From: Ephemerocybe angulata
Lineage: Eukaryota > Basidiomycota > Agaricomycetes > Agaricales > Psathyrellaceae
Length of the DNA stretch: 64,000 nucleotides
Direction of reading: 5' to 3'
Assembly (NCBI GenBank): GCA_013368325.1
Contig: JAACJK010000003.1
Coordinates: forward strand, 744,001-808,000
This document shows, piece after piece, positions 1 to 12,235 of the stretch. The notes beneath the pieces are model-generated. The model saw nothing but the letters and a program-made list of their open reading frames with translations, made no database searches and was not told where the DNA came from. Numbering within the stretch: position 1 is the stretch's first letter; each line of letters starts with the position of its first letter. A program made the position numbers and the translations under genes.

Positions 1-983
1 TACAGCAGGCATCTCAGTGCCCCCCAAGTCGCAAACGTCGCCCCATCCAACATGCGCCGAGAAGAGGTGGGGATCACGAAACCAACCGGGTGAGTACAAA
101 GAGGGTGCAGTAGACGAGGGTGAGGAGGTCGACTTTGCCCTGCAGGATGGGTTCTCGCCGCGTGGTGGTGAGGCGTGATGTTTTGAGGTACGTCGCGGAA
201 GCTTGTGTGCTCTGGGTGTCGTTGAGGGTGTTTGAGCAGGTTCGTCGCCGTCGGCGTTTTGGTTTGGTACCCGCGGTGTTGCTGGTTAGCTTCGTCGTCG
301 CCCAGCATAGGTCACCCAGGTAAGCCAGACGGACGTCATCGAGCTCGTGTTGGCACTGACTTGTTTTCTTTGGCCGTGCAAGGCCTAGTGCAGTACGACG
401 GCGACCCCAAGTGGTGGGCTGAGTGGATGCAGGGTCCCTGATGTTGTGGGCCTGCGTTGACCTGCGATGAGCCTCAGCAAGCAAAGGTGAGCACAGTTCG
501 AGACTCCCGCACGGGTTCACTCCCTCATACGCTGAATCTTTGGATTAGAGTCCGATGTGGTCGGAATCTTTCAAGGGAGAAACCACGACCGTCGGGGCGT
601 GTAACGAACCCGGACTCATCGACGGGAAGCTCATCCCACCACGACGAAAACAGGCGTGGTGACGGTATGGCCCAGTAGACAATAGACCCAGAGGGGCAAG
701 TGACTGCGACTAGAAAGTACAAGACTCATAGCTGCGTAGGGTGGAGGAGGATCGTTTGACAGGCCTTGGAGAGTGAGGAGGAGGGGTATTTAGGGCTTGG
801 GGGGTTGATGTATAGTTTGACGGACTGTTTTTGTATTATGTCAATATGAATTTGTTAGTGACAAGTAAGAATGGAGTCTGAGACGTCTGGCGTCATGATG
901 TTGTTTGTGCCTGTGTTTGGACCATCGTTTGGCGCTTGCTGCAACCCCTTCCTTAACATCCACCACAGTTCTTGCACGTTACA
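1..983. other. Left-edge stretch without a supportable gene
   Basis: Several overlapping open frames exist on both strands, for example a minus-strand frame of 148 codons at 74-520. None shows a recognisable domain, a convincing splice pattern or a signal peptide. The last 150 bases are the upstream region of the JmjC gene that starts at 984. I treat the rest as intergenic or as a remnant of a gene lying outside the window. Confidence 0.4.
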
Positions 984-3900
984 ATGGCTCGCCCCGCCTC
1001 TACTTATCGTACCCTCATCCCGTTTGAAACGAACGCAGTGACAGGAGACGCGTCGTTGCTGAGTCTTGTTCCGGCTGACAGCGAGTATCTGGTTAGCATT
1101 CATTTCACAACCTGCGCGTCAGAACCTGACTTTCAAATAGCGGTTTTTTGAGAAGGTCGAGGACATTGAGCAACACCCCGAAAGGCTCCCAGATTGGGGA
1201 GTCTACAAGCCACGAGACATGCTCTACGACGAGGACGCCGACAAGATGCCAAGGGTGGAACCGCACCGCCTGAGTAGCAAGAAGCTCAGTCTAGGGGTGG
1301 CTGAAGGCCTAGCAATGTACACGACCGCCGTCAGGGTCGTCGACGCGCTTTGCGCGTATAAAGGCTATGCGGGGGCTGAAGCCACCTTAAAGCACGAAAA
1401 GCAGGGACGATGGATAGGGATAAGCTCGGTGCATTTGAACTCAGCCTATCTCAGGTTCCGGTTAACATAATTAACCTGCCCCGGCACCGTCTCTAGTACA
1501 TCGACTCCCTGTCCGATATAAAAGCGGAAATAACGACCTTTCTATCCAACGCACGCTCCCTTGACAGGAGTCCCTTACCTGCAGCGTCTAACGGGAGCTC
1601 CGATACTTCCCTGCGCTTGGCCGATGAAATTGCTGGGACGTATCGCGGAAGAAAGGCTTTAGCAGTCGTTAGGAACTTGGCAACAGTATCATTCTCTCTC
1701 AGCGTCATGAAAAAGGTGTGTATGATTCTCAGGGTAGAAGCTATCTAGACTGACACCTTCCAGGGTTACCTTCAAGTTCCAGACAACGTCAGCGAACTGG
1801 ACCTTCAGCCGGCTGGATCTTCCCTAGCGAACGTCAAGATCCTTATGACAAAAACAAAACGCATTCGCCAAGCCCTGCACCTCGTTGCTAACATCTCCCC
1901 GTTAATGGCTATTGTCTGCGGAGACCTGACCAAGGATGCCACCTGCCTGGAGGAGCTCTTGATCGTGCGTTGCTTGTACGTTTACCCGCTAAGCATAGAC
2001 TTACATGTTCACAGAACATGAAACTCTTCGGGAACACGAGACCCGAGGTTATCCGGCGCCTTGAACAGGATGTTTGGGGTCAGCTTTTCGACATTGCTGA
2101 GGGGAAACGCAGCGCGTTGGAGGGCTTAATCGCACTGCGAAAGCAGTGGGAGACGGAAGATATTCTTTCAAGAATTGGAGATATAGAGTCGTCGTACTTT
2201 AAGCGGGGTGAGTGGTTCTACGTGAACGCATTCTCTTTCAGTCCGCTAACGTTGAGCAGATGCCGTACAGCTCTACGCCAGCGGCATGTCACCGTATGAC
2301 GCATATCTCTCAAGGCCTCTTCCGCCGAACGCCCTGCTCCCGCCTGCGGCTTTCCATTACCTCCGCCCTATCCAAGCCCCGCAGCGTGGTGACAGCAACG
2401 GAAACATGGGGGATGGCGACATCGTCGGGGACGAAGAGAGGGGCAGGGGCAAGACAAATTCATCGGCGCAGAACGAGAAGGGAGGAGGTCGGAAGGGAGA
2501 CATACCGGGGAAGGAGGGAGGTCGTCGATCGGACCGGTTAGCTGAGAAGAAGGACGGGCCCCCCGAAAAGCCTGAAGGTCAGCCAGGGCCAAAGAAGAGA
2601 AAGAATAAGCGGCGCGCCCCAAAGTCCTCCAGAACCGTCCACAGTGACGGAGATGAACCTGGTCGAGAGAGCGCGGATCTGATCATGGATTGGTGGGATT
2701 GGGAGGCAGCACCTCCCGAACAGCGGGTTAAGCTCGAGGAGGAGGTGGTTGAAACCCTTGAAGATTTAGAGGTGAGTCTCGACTGCTTTTCGCCAATGCC
2801 GTGAGGTGTTAACTTTGCTGGGCGCGGGATAGGTATTCGTGCATTCGAGCTCGTACGGATTGAAGCCGCCGTTAAATCTTGAAGAAACAACCCAGGTCAG
2901 GTTACGTTTCTCTCGTATTAACGTCATAGCTAACGTGTTATGCAGAAATACTCCGATACACAGGACCGTCAGTTCGAAGTGGAGGATGGTACAGGGCAGC
3001 TTCATCGAAAGAAGTGGTTTTTCCATGTGAGTGTAGCCGTGCGGCCCAGTCTGTTGGTACTCACACCGAATGCAGAATAAAGAGGACTATGATGCCTGGA
3101 CCCAAATATACGACGTCGCTAGGCGCCCCGAACACCTCTTCCATTGCATTACGAATGACGAATATCAGTCGCTATCCACCTCTGAAGTTCAAGCCATCTT
3201 TGCGACTAAGAACGTCGTGATAACTGGAACACCTGGCCCGAACGTGTTGTTCAATTTGGCTGGATTGGAGACGCTGGCGGACCGCCACCAACGTATAGAG
3301 CTTCAAGGTGCGAATGTTGTGCCGATGTGTCTACCACAACTATTCGCTCACACCATCTAGATCAAAGTGTTCCAATCACCGACGGAAACTTTTTTGGGCG
3401 CGCTCGCACCGGGATAGTTCAAGATCTCTATGACATCTACAACGCGCCATGGGAGAAGAAGAAGAGTGTCAACGCCCTATCCTTTCCAAACCCTGACGCT
3501 GGTGTTACCGCCACACCTTTTGCTTCTGATGTCCGAGCGTCTCAACGCACCCGGCTGGACGTTGGTTGTCACTCCGTGCTCCCCATTGGCGACATTCGCT
3601 GGGGCCTTGCGGCAACCGAGGGCGCGCATAGCTACTGGCACATTGATACTCAAGGCGAGTGCACGTTCCTCCGCATAGCCTTTGGTAAAAAAGTGTGGGT
3701 CATAGCGGAGCCGAAGGATGGGAAGGGAACGAGCTCGACGCAGTTCTGGACGCACCCCAAGTTGAACATCATGAACATACCCCTTGAAGACTTCAACGTT
3801 GAGGTAGTGGTTCTCAATGCAGGTGACACCCTGTACGTGTACATTCACATCCATTGAGGCGTCACCTAGACCTAACCCTTTTTCAACATGCCAGGCTTAT

Positions 3901-5046
3901 GCGGTCTAACACACTACACTGTGCGTACACGCTTGAGGACTCCATCTGCCATGGCGGATACTTTCTTTCGTCCGGTTGCCTACAAAGGACTATCTGTGGT
4001 GCGGCACATACGTTTTTTGAGAGCAAGATCGCGACAAATACCGAAGGGCCCGCGTACGTTGGTCGAATGAACACGCTGGCCACATTCTTTCATAAGACTT
4101 TGGGCTTGAACGATATGGCTGAAGGAGGTATGCGTTTACCTTACCCTAAGAGAACAATTTGCTGATGGCATTTCCTGTCATAGACAAGGGTCATCTGCCA
4201 GACGTTTCTACTGTTGATGGTTTGACCAACCTTCTTCTCTTCGCATGTGGCATTGAAACGCTGAATGCTCTCTCGCGAGAATCCTATCAACCGGTAGGTG
4301 ATGAAGCTCTTGGTGCCGCGATTGCCAAGAAGGGCATGGATACGGATACCGCTCTGGACCTTTATGACATTTCAGACGTACCCCATGAGACAAGACTCCA
4401 CAACGCTTGCAGTCGAGGAAGAATGGAGGATCTCCTCCAAAGGATCTTCGCGCGATATACCATCGTCGATGAAGATGGGCGGGATCAGGAGGGGTGGAAT
4501 TACCTGTGGATACCGACGTTGGCGTGGTTTATCCACGCGTTGAAGGATTACTACGATCGGTCATTGCACATCAACGACGACAGTAGTGAGGACGGTGAGA
4601 GTGAAAGGGGGGAGGACAAAGAGTCTGAAGAGGACACCGTTCTCATGGGAGAGCTTTTCAGCCGTCAGATGGAGTGGTCAGCGTCGCGTTGGCCAGAACT
4701 GAAGTCAGCAGTGGAGGAGCTTGATGATAGACAGGAGGAGGTAACAAGTTTGGTCTGGGACTTCCCCACCTTCACCATTAAGCAGGCCGACACCCCGAAT
4801 AATGAACCAGGTGAGCCCCTAGGCTTCTTCACGTTTGATAGCTCTAACGATCTCCACTGTGTAGATGAGCGTACTCCACTAGAACTCTTCAAGATGGGAT
4901 TGCGAGTTGCGGATTCCCTCTACCTCACTGCACGCCAAGCTTTTATTAATCCGTCTGGAAAGCCCTACGTGAAGAGGGGTGGCAGTGAAGAAGACGACTG
5001 GGGTTCGTTTTCTATGTCTATTATTCAAGCAAGCACTTACCCATGA
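984..5046 (+). CDS. JmjC-domain protein, about 13 exons
   Basis: Exons read in continuous frame: 984-1091, 1141-1428, 1497-1715, 1764-1964, 2015-2207, 2260-2771, 2833-2895, 2946-3026, 3076-3307, 3361-3832, 3895-4127, 4184-4810 and 4865 onward. They give a protein of roughly 1140 aa. The JmjC fold is visible late in the protein. The iron ligands H-I-D lie in YWHIDTQGECTF (exon 10), and the distal His lies in MRSNTLHCAYT (exon 11), with a Lys in the following GKKVWV strand. JmjC enzymes are Fe(II)/2-oxoglutarate dioxygenases that usually demethylate histones or hydroxylate proteins. The ligands are kept, so activity is plausible; the substrate is unknown. A Lys/Arg-rich disordered stretch (exon 6, KKRKNKRRAPK) could be a nuclear signal. 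The 3' end is uncertain: the frame stops at 5046, but a further intron ending at a CAG near 5059 is possible. The first ATG at 984 is backed by the clean phase-0 donor at 1092. Confidence 0.75.
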
Positions 5047-5160
5047 TAAATAGTTCTCAGATCGAAGAAAAGCCGGACAGCCTGAAGGTTGCCGTGTAGT
5101 CACCGTTGGGTTGGGATGCAGTGTATTGATAGGACAGTGTCAAAAAGAGATATGTATACT

Positions 5161-6208
5161 TCAGGTGCTACTACTCGCGGTGAGAGTACTGAGTATCGTG
5201 CGTTGTTGAAGCGACATGCGACCGAGATTATTGCCATGCATCCAGTGGTGATCGCCGTCGCAGTAGACTTGGATCAGTGATTCAGCGGTAACGATTTCCC
5301 CGCTGCGTAGCTCTAAGCGACATCCTGACCGCCATTCTGTCTTGGGCCAGAAGGAGCAAGACGAGCAGAAGATATCGAAGGGAAACACGGCAGTGATAGG
5401 GTCGGTGACGGTACGTGTGTAATGGAGGCATCGTTCGCTATACGTATGTGGAGTCGTCGCAGACAGCGGAGAGCAGTCTTCAATGTAAGAAAAGCCTCGT
5501 TGGAGGTACTTGGCTTGGTCCAGTTGACGTCGAGGCTGAGTGTCAACAACGTTGTCAGTGACGATTCGCATGCCTACGAAGTTCCGAGATGAGGGAAGGA
5601 AAGTAGTAGGTGTAAAGGAACAGACCTTTGTTTTGCTCGGTAAGGGAAGGGTAGCAGCTGTAAATCCCGGCGGCGGATATGAAATTCATGACGAAGGTCG
5701 AGTGGGACGCAAAGACAGGTGCGAGCGCTGAAGAAGAAGTAGACACCACGATGTGGATAGTCGCGTCCGTGTCAAGGTGCCGAAGCGTGCGCACAGCCTC
5801 GATGGAGTTGTGGCCCTGGACGTCGTCGATTATGAGGGGAAGTACGGGGTCATCGGGGACCTGGAAATAACCCTTGGTGGTGAGGAAACCGCAGAGGTCG
5901 TCCGCTTCTTGATTAGGGCAAAATATGTCCAAATTGTTCGGGTTCAAGCCGGTTGGATGGACCAGCTCGAGAGCGAGGGAGCCAGAGATGACGGAATTGG
6001 TGCGGTCGAGGACGAGGAGGAGGGTGTACAGGGGCAGACGATACGGTTCGATGAGTTGCGTGAGGCGATGGCGCATGAACTTGATAGCGAAGAATCGGAA
6101 AGGAAGAGACACGTTAGCAAACGATATGATGTCAGAAAGGGAGAGGTAGCCGAAGATGAGATCCTTCAACTCGTTGGGAAGCCTGGCCCATGAAGTGATG
6201 AAAGGCAT
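5161..6208 (-). CDS. F-box protein with nucleotidyltransferase-like motif
   Basis: The N-terminus from 6208 has an F-box-like segment (LPNELKDLIFGYLSLSDI, then hydrophobic repeats). F-box proteins bind Skp1 and bring targets to SCF ubiquitin ligases. Downstream comes GSLALELVHPTGLNPNNLDIF, a Gly-Ser followed about 18 residues later by an Asp in a beta-strand context, which recalls the start of a nucleotidyltransferase fold. The first exon runs to about 5629. An intron with a GTCTGTTCC-type donor probably follows, and the second exon (from about 5525) carries YLQRGFSYIEDC and a Cys-rich tail before the stop at 5161-5163. The exact junction is not settled; ACCAAG is the acceptor that keeps frame. 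The gene is convergent with the JmjC gene. Function beyond the F-box is unknown. Confidence 0.6.
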
Positions 6209-6528
6209 TGCACACGATTGGATGATGAGACTGTGGCGAAAGGGTCAGCGTGTTGATTACAGGGAATGTTGAGTGTCGGCCTTGTCTTACCTTGTGTCTC
6301 TGTGCCAGAAAAGAAAGGGGGAGAATAAGAAAGGAAAGACGGCTCGTGGTGAAACATCCTCTACAGCTGTGACAGTCGCGCGAAGTGTGACGTATAAAGC
6401 ACCCCCAAAAAAGGATCTCATTAAGTAACAGGACAATATCCATATCGTTTACATGTACAATAAGGAGAGAGATCAAAAAAAGAGGGCTCGATGGTGTGGA
6501 CCGGAGGGAGAGAACCCCTTAGAATGGA

Positions 6529-9500
6529 TCAGTTCTCGGGTGCGCCGAGAAGTATGACCCACTGCAAGTTGCAACCGAGGGTCATGTTCCGATTATTGGC
6601 TCGATATATCGTCATGGTATATCCAACGACAACGAAGGAGCCGTACGGAATTTCTCCACCGGTATACGTGGGCAGCGTTTCCGCCAGCCTCGGAAGGACG
6701 GCATCAAAGTCGAGAGAGTTCACGTTTCGAGCGTCGTAGACTGGAACTAAAAGAGTGGGCGTAAGCACAGGGCACAAAACGGAAGTAGGTGCAGTGCAGG
6801 AATACTCACCGACAGCATCGTTGGGAAGGGAGAATGAATCTGCTGCGGCCCCTGCTGCGGACGTGGAGGCGGATTCAGGAGTTGATCTGAACATGCCCGA
6901 AGGAGCCGTGCGCTTGCCAGCCGAGGAGTCTAGAGGTCGAATGAGTAAGAAATTCAAAGAGATGAGGGCAAAGCGTACCTCCAGGGCTACTGGGCCCACG
7001 CTGAGCTTGAGCACGAGTGGAGAACTGAAGCGCGTTTCGAGCGAACTGAGCATGAAGCTCAGGGTAACCGGAAGCCATGCGGATGAAACCTGTCGTTCGC
7101 TGGAATTCTTGCGAGTGCAGTATGACGTTGACAAACTTTTGAGGAAGGCCTGTGCCACTGAATGCGGTGAGCTGTGACTGGTTGAGCCAACCACTAGAGA
7201 CCGCGATAAGGGGCACGGGCGGATTGGTAGCACAGTACATGTTGTAACGTTCGTTCGGACCAGGGAGGACGCGAAGGCCGATGTCGACAGGAGATGCGCG
7301 GGCGGGGTTGCGGATATTCCCAACCTCACGGAAGTTGATAGCAGCAAAGGCGTTTCTGAAAGCATGTCAAAGATCAATCATAAATGCACGGTAAGTGTGC
7401 ACTTACCCTCCATTCATCTTGGGGAGCCACTCAGCCCAGGCGGAAAAGTTGATAAAACCCCTCCCCGGAGTATCAGTCCAGGGTATGAGACGACCCGACC
7501 TAAAAGGTGATAAGCTAGCGCGCGACTGGAACAAACGGTGGAACTTACCTCAAGCAGAGCAGTCCTTCATAACAAGGGATCAAAACGGGGTCCTGGAGAG
7601 ACCGATGCATGACCTCATCGACAGAGGGAAGGTCTTGGCACCGACGAACGAGGGATGCGCCTGCCGCAGGAGGAGCAGCATCCGCCGGAGGTGCGGGCGG
7701 GGTTGCATCAGCAGCGGGTGTATTGGAGGCAGCGAGCGTTTGCGCGACGAGATCTTGCATGGAAATTGGTGGAGTGGGCCCCGTGGTGTTTGCAGCGGCA
7801 CTGGAAGCCGCAGGCGATGGACCGGCAGTCACAGCAGAAGATGGGTGGGTAACAGAGGGAGCTGCAGGGGAGGGAGCACCCGCACTGGAGACACTAGACT
7901 CATGTCTCGATGGTCCCGCTACCGTGCTGGTGCCTGACGAGCTGGATTGACCAGGAGTGCGGGGCGCTCTCTCCCTTTGACTCGCGACAATGGCTTGACT
8001 AAGAGTCTGTCAGCTCCGATAGTGAGATAATGTGGCACGAGGACATACCGTAGTTGCCTTTCGTACTCAGATAAGCCACTGAGAAGATTGTTAGGAAGGA
8101 GAAAGGTAGGGCGATGTACCACTTACTCTTCGTCGTCAGAGGGTTGACTGATTTCAACCATGCTAGGAGGGGAAGGGCTACGAAGGACCGCCTTCCCTTT
8201 GCCCTTATTCTTCTTTTCAGTAGGTGGCGGGCTCGTCTCCCCAGCACCGAAGGGAGGCATGAGGGCTCGTTCCTTCCCTTTGGACTTGGGGATGGGACGG
8301 GGCCTGGGCTTCGAGCCCGTGGATGGCGTCTTCGCAGAGCTTCCCTTCGTCGACCGTCTGAAAACTATCTTCAGTAACCGAACTTGAAACACTGCATAAC
8401 GAGGGCATACTGTTGTTGATCGCCGTCATCCTCCGACTCGGACGATATCTCCACCACATCTTCCTTCTTGACAACACGGCGTTGGGGCACAACCTCCCTT
8501 CGCGAAGACCCACGGGAGCGTTCATTTGGTCTTTGGTGGGAAGACGATGCGCGCATGGCACGGGTATCATGGTCGTCCCTACAACATAGTCAGATTATGA
8601 CAGAAATATAATATGAGCGGACATACGGGTCATGATGCGAGTGCTTCGTAGAACGAGTCGCTTCCTGGCGGTACTTCCTATGTAGTGCTGTTTTGCGGCG
8701 AGAGGGGATCCACGGGCGTGGATCCCCATTGGAGTCCATTGATACATCGGAATCGGGGACATAGGGTGTGCCATCAGCATAGCGCCAGATGTCGTCGTGC
8801 TCAGGAATGACCTCAGGTCCTGTGGCCCTTGGATTGCATCTCTCTCTAGAAACGAGTCAGATAAATTGAGGGAACGTCGGTCGAACTATCATACCTAGGG
8901 TCGCTTGATGTATCGGGTTCGTTGTCTACGGGTGTGAGTCGGGCCCGCCCAGCGTAGCCGTCGGAATCCATGGAGACATCTGTGTCTTCGATGAAAGCGG
9001 TGTCATCGCTAAACAGTGTTAGCACCATGACAAAGACATGGGCAGCTGTAGACGTACATGAAGGGATCCTCGAAGTCATAGTCGTCACTGTAGGTCACCA
9101 TCTCACTGCCAGACGCATCAGACTCTTCCTCCTCGACGGCTTCATCATCAAAGAACTTGATGTTGTAGTCTGGTTTCTTGAAGAGTCGAGTCGGAGGGGG
9201 CGGCGAAGGGGACAACGACATCCGTGGAGCAGGTCTATTCTTCCAGACCTCTGCAATCCTAGCTTTCATCTGCTCAAGGGTGGTGGGAAAGCTGAAAGGG
9301 AAGGGTCAGACTGTCGTCGTCAGAACACGAATTAATATACGCACTCGTCGTCAGAGGGGTTGGGTGACATTGGGAACGGCTTGGCCTGAAGTCGAGCTCG
9401 TTTCATAGGTCTGAAAGAGTCAGATGAGAGATGATGATGAATAGAGGAAAGAAATGCCACTCACGAGCTTTGGCTGGCAGGACCACTCGGTTTTTCGGTG

Positions 9501-10313
9501 GGGCTTTTCCTCTTTTTGGCGGGGGAGGATGTGGTACGGCTGACTTTGACATCGTCTTCATCGTCGGAAGGAATGGTGGTCGCCGACTTCACTCGTTTGG
9601 ACCGAGATTTTGACCTGGTATTGTAGTGTTAATCTCATGGATCCAAGGGAGAGAAAAGGGGGCTCACTTCGATGATGGGCCACGCCGGGCTGACCGTGGG
9701 GGCGGAGCGATAGCAGGCGAAGTGTCCTGGTGGTTAGAGTCCTCTTTCTTATCGTCATCCTTCGAGGCAGAAGTGGTAAGAGGGGTAGTAGGAGCGGTGG
9801 AAGAGCTCGGGATCCTTGCAATGATGAACGGTTAGATGACGATGTGAGAAGAAGGATGAGTAAAGTAACACACCTGCCAGAGCGACGGGTTTGGATGGGA
9901 GACCCACGGTCACGCTCAGCGTGGACTGATCCAATACGAGATCGGACCGAAGCCCGACCGCGATAGGTGGAATCGGTACGGTCGATTTCAGGTCTAAAAA
10001 GGTGTAAGTAGAAGTCAATTATAGTAGGGATGAAACTCACATTTCATCACCAGAAGTAACAATGGAAGCAGGACCATCGCTACCAGACCCGCCCTGAAGC
10101 CTTTGTTTCTTCTCGAGCCAATACTTTAGGCTCTCACGATGGCGAGCTTCAGAAGTTGAACGTTGACGACGACCACCAGATGCGCGAGCATCCCGTTTGG
10201 CTTGGTTCCCACTTCACGACCTTAGTATAAGTCATCTCGACAACAGGACGTATCGAAACTCACCGCTCAGGGGACGAGTTAGCAGAAGGAGAATTATCAC
10301 GGTGAGACGACAT
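6529..10313 (-). CDS. 17-exon, largely disordered hypothetical protein
   Basis: Starting at ATG 10313 (MSSHRDNSPSANSSPER), 17 short exons joined by 45-60 bp introns with GTGAGT/GTATGT-type donors read as one frame, ending GAPEN at 6529. The protein is about 990 aa. The first two thirds are charged and low complexity: Arg/Ser, Lys/Pro and acidic runs, with basic clusters such as KKRK that suggest nuclear residence. A motif DVSMDS followed by D or N and G occurs twice about 60 residues apart, in exons near 8970 and 8740. An Ala/Pro/Ser-rich linker follows (7545-7940). The C-terminal 300 residues look folded (GRGFINFSAWAEWLPKMNGG at about 7406-7500, then INFREVGNIRNPAR and GFIRMASGYPELHAQFARNA). 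I do not recognise this domain. A gag-capsid-like origin is possible but unproven. The number of consistent junctions argues for a real gene. Confidence 0.65.
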
Positions 10314-10463
10314 GGTGGAAGGGTTCGTAACGATGGTTGGAAAGATCGGCTTGAGAGCGACAACTGGGGAGTTGAGGATTAAGAAGAGTGAGGGCGAAAA
10401 GGAGCGTACATTCGCCCTTTTATACGCGTCAGAATGTTGCTTTGAAAGCAAGAGGTGAGTCAA

Positions 10464-10781
10464 TGGGATAGATTTATTCCTGTGACTTAAAGGTTAGGGC
10501 GTCTCGTGAAGTTTATTCCAGGGTGTAACGCGAGGGAGGATGTTGGTAGGCGCTCAGCGCGCCTAAGTGTGGCCGGCAAACAATTCATTTCAGATAGCCG
10601 CGCGGAGCTGAGTCATGCCCTTCTGAGACAAACATGGCCCAAATATCTGCCAGCGCCAAAGCCTGGTGTCCTGCCTGTTTCATGACTCGGGATTGACTGA
10701 GAACTGAATTGGTGTGTGGCGCTATTGGAGTCAAATGAACACAAAACTACCAACCCTGCGTACGTGAGCATGCGGTAAGAC
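10464..10781. other. Intergenic region between divergent genes
   Basis: This stretch separates the divergently transcribed 6529-10313 (minus) and 10782-11997 (plus) genes and must hold both promoters. I see no clear TATA element, repeat or RNA gene in it. Confidence 0.4.
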
Positions 10782-11997
10782 ATGTTTTATCTTTACGACA
10801 CTGACGAAGCTCGTGAGCTTGTTCTCGTCTGGCATCGCGGGGACGTTTACCGACATGCTGGCGTCCTATAGGCTCATTCCTGGATTCCCACATCCAGACA
10901 GCTGATCAGTACGATGAGAAGGGAAACACCCGGACTTTGGGAGGGACTTCGGTGCGTTATTGTTGAGCCTAAATGATCTCAATGTTGCGCTGACAAGGTG
11001 CGATTCTGTTAGCCGCAAGCCGCAGGTTATGAGGTCGTACAGTTTGCAGATCCTCCTTCTTTGCGGATTGTGCGTAACACGGAGGAAGGGCCGGAGGAAG
11101 TCACGGTTACAATCCCCGGTGTGCTATGTGATAAGACATTGCCACCCGTTTATTCTCTGCAAGTGGTAATATAAAGGAATGCAAGTATAGAAGCTGACGG
11201 AAGGACAGGGCAAGCCACAAATTTGAACATGTCAGGTATCTCCGTCAATTTGTTCGCTTGACTGGTCTCGGGTCAGAGAATTTCAAGAGAGAGTGCGAGA
11301 TGTTCGCCCAGTTTGAAACACTGTTTCGTCAGGCACCGGGAATCAGTGAACTTCAAGGGTTCGAGTTCGGCGAGTATGAGGGGGAGAAATGTGCAGATCT
11401 GCATGCACGGTATTTCACAGAGCGTCGCTTCGTTAGTGGGCAACGTAACATCCCCTTTACCCCGGAGATCGATCCGAATGACGCTCTCGTCGCCGCGCAA
11501 GGAACAAAGTTCATTCGCATTGAAGACAACATAGTGCAGTATTCTAAGAAGATCGTCAAAGAGAATGGACAAGTCCAGTGAGTATCTTGGCATGGTTCGG
11601 CTTTCGCTGGGTGACATAACAATTTATAGGTACGAACCACTCTCCCCTGCGGAATTTAGGGAGGGTGATATTGTCGAGGCAACCGGGACATTTGTGGCAT
11701 ATCCAAAGCGTAAGAGAGGCGACTATGTCTTGGTGTTTGCTCTGCGGTCGTTGACGATGCTAAGCAGTGCAACTCGTGAGGTGAGTAGCATCCGGAAAAG
11801 TGCTCTACAGAGGTCGCTGACTTGCCAGAAAGGCGGCGAAAGTGAAGATTAAGATGAAGACTCAGATCGACGAGAGGAAGGCGGGATGGGGGAAGAAAGT
11901 GAAGAGACCAACAGCGCGTTCCTTGAAACGACGATACATTTCATATGGAGAGCCAAAGCCATCGGCCTTGCGGGATGATATGAACTTAGATGGGTAG
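10782..11997 (+). CDS. Hypothetical protein, multi-exon
   Basis: ATG 10782 opens MFYLYDTDEAR. Exons 10782-10812, 10872-10951 and 11013-about 11162 give SFLDSHIQTADQYDEKGNTRTLGGTS then YEVVQFADPPSLRIVRN. The next exon resumes near 11239 (YLRQFVRLTGLGSENFKREC), followed by introns at 11581-11631 and 11781-11828, and ends KPSALRDDMNLDG with TAG at 11995. One junction (about 11163-11238) does not keep frame with any donor/acceptor pair I can find, so it is either a non-obvious splice or a lesion. The segment FREGDIVEATGTFVAYPKRK is reminiscent of short hypothetical proteins common in Agaricomycetes. I know no function. The tail is very basic (KVKIKMKTQIDERKAGWGKK), compatible with nucleic-acid binding. 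Confidence 0.55.
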
Positions 11998-12235
11998 AAC
12001 TGAGACGAGCGTATGCTGGTGATGTATGTGGGTTATCGTAGCGTCGAATGAAGTTTCTGTGGTTGGTACTGGTGGATGAATAGTACAGGGCAGTCGACAC
12101 AACGTGAGGGAAGGTAAAAATACGGCATTAGAGCGGAAATGGCATAGAGCTGCTTCGTCTAGTTACATATGTGAATAGGTACTGTTTCTGAAAGAATGTA
12201 TGCTTGAGGAGGTCGTACGTAGGGGTCATGGCTGG

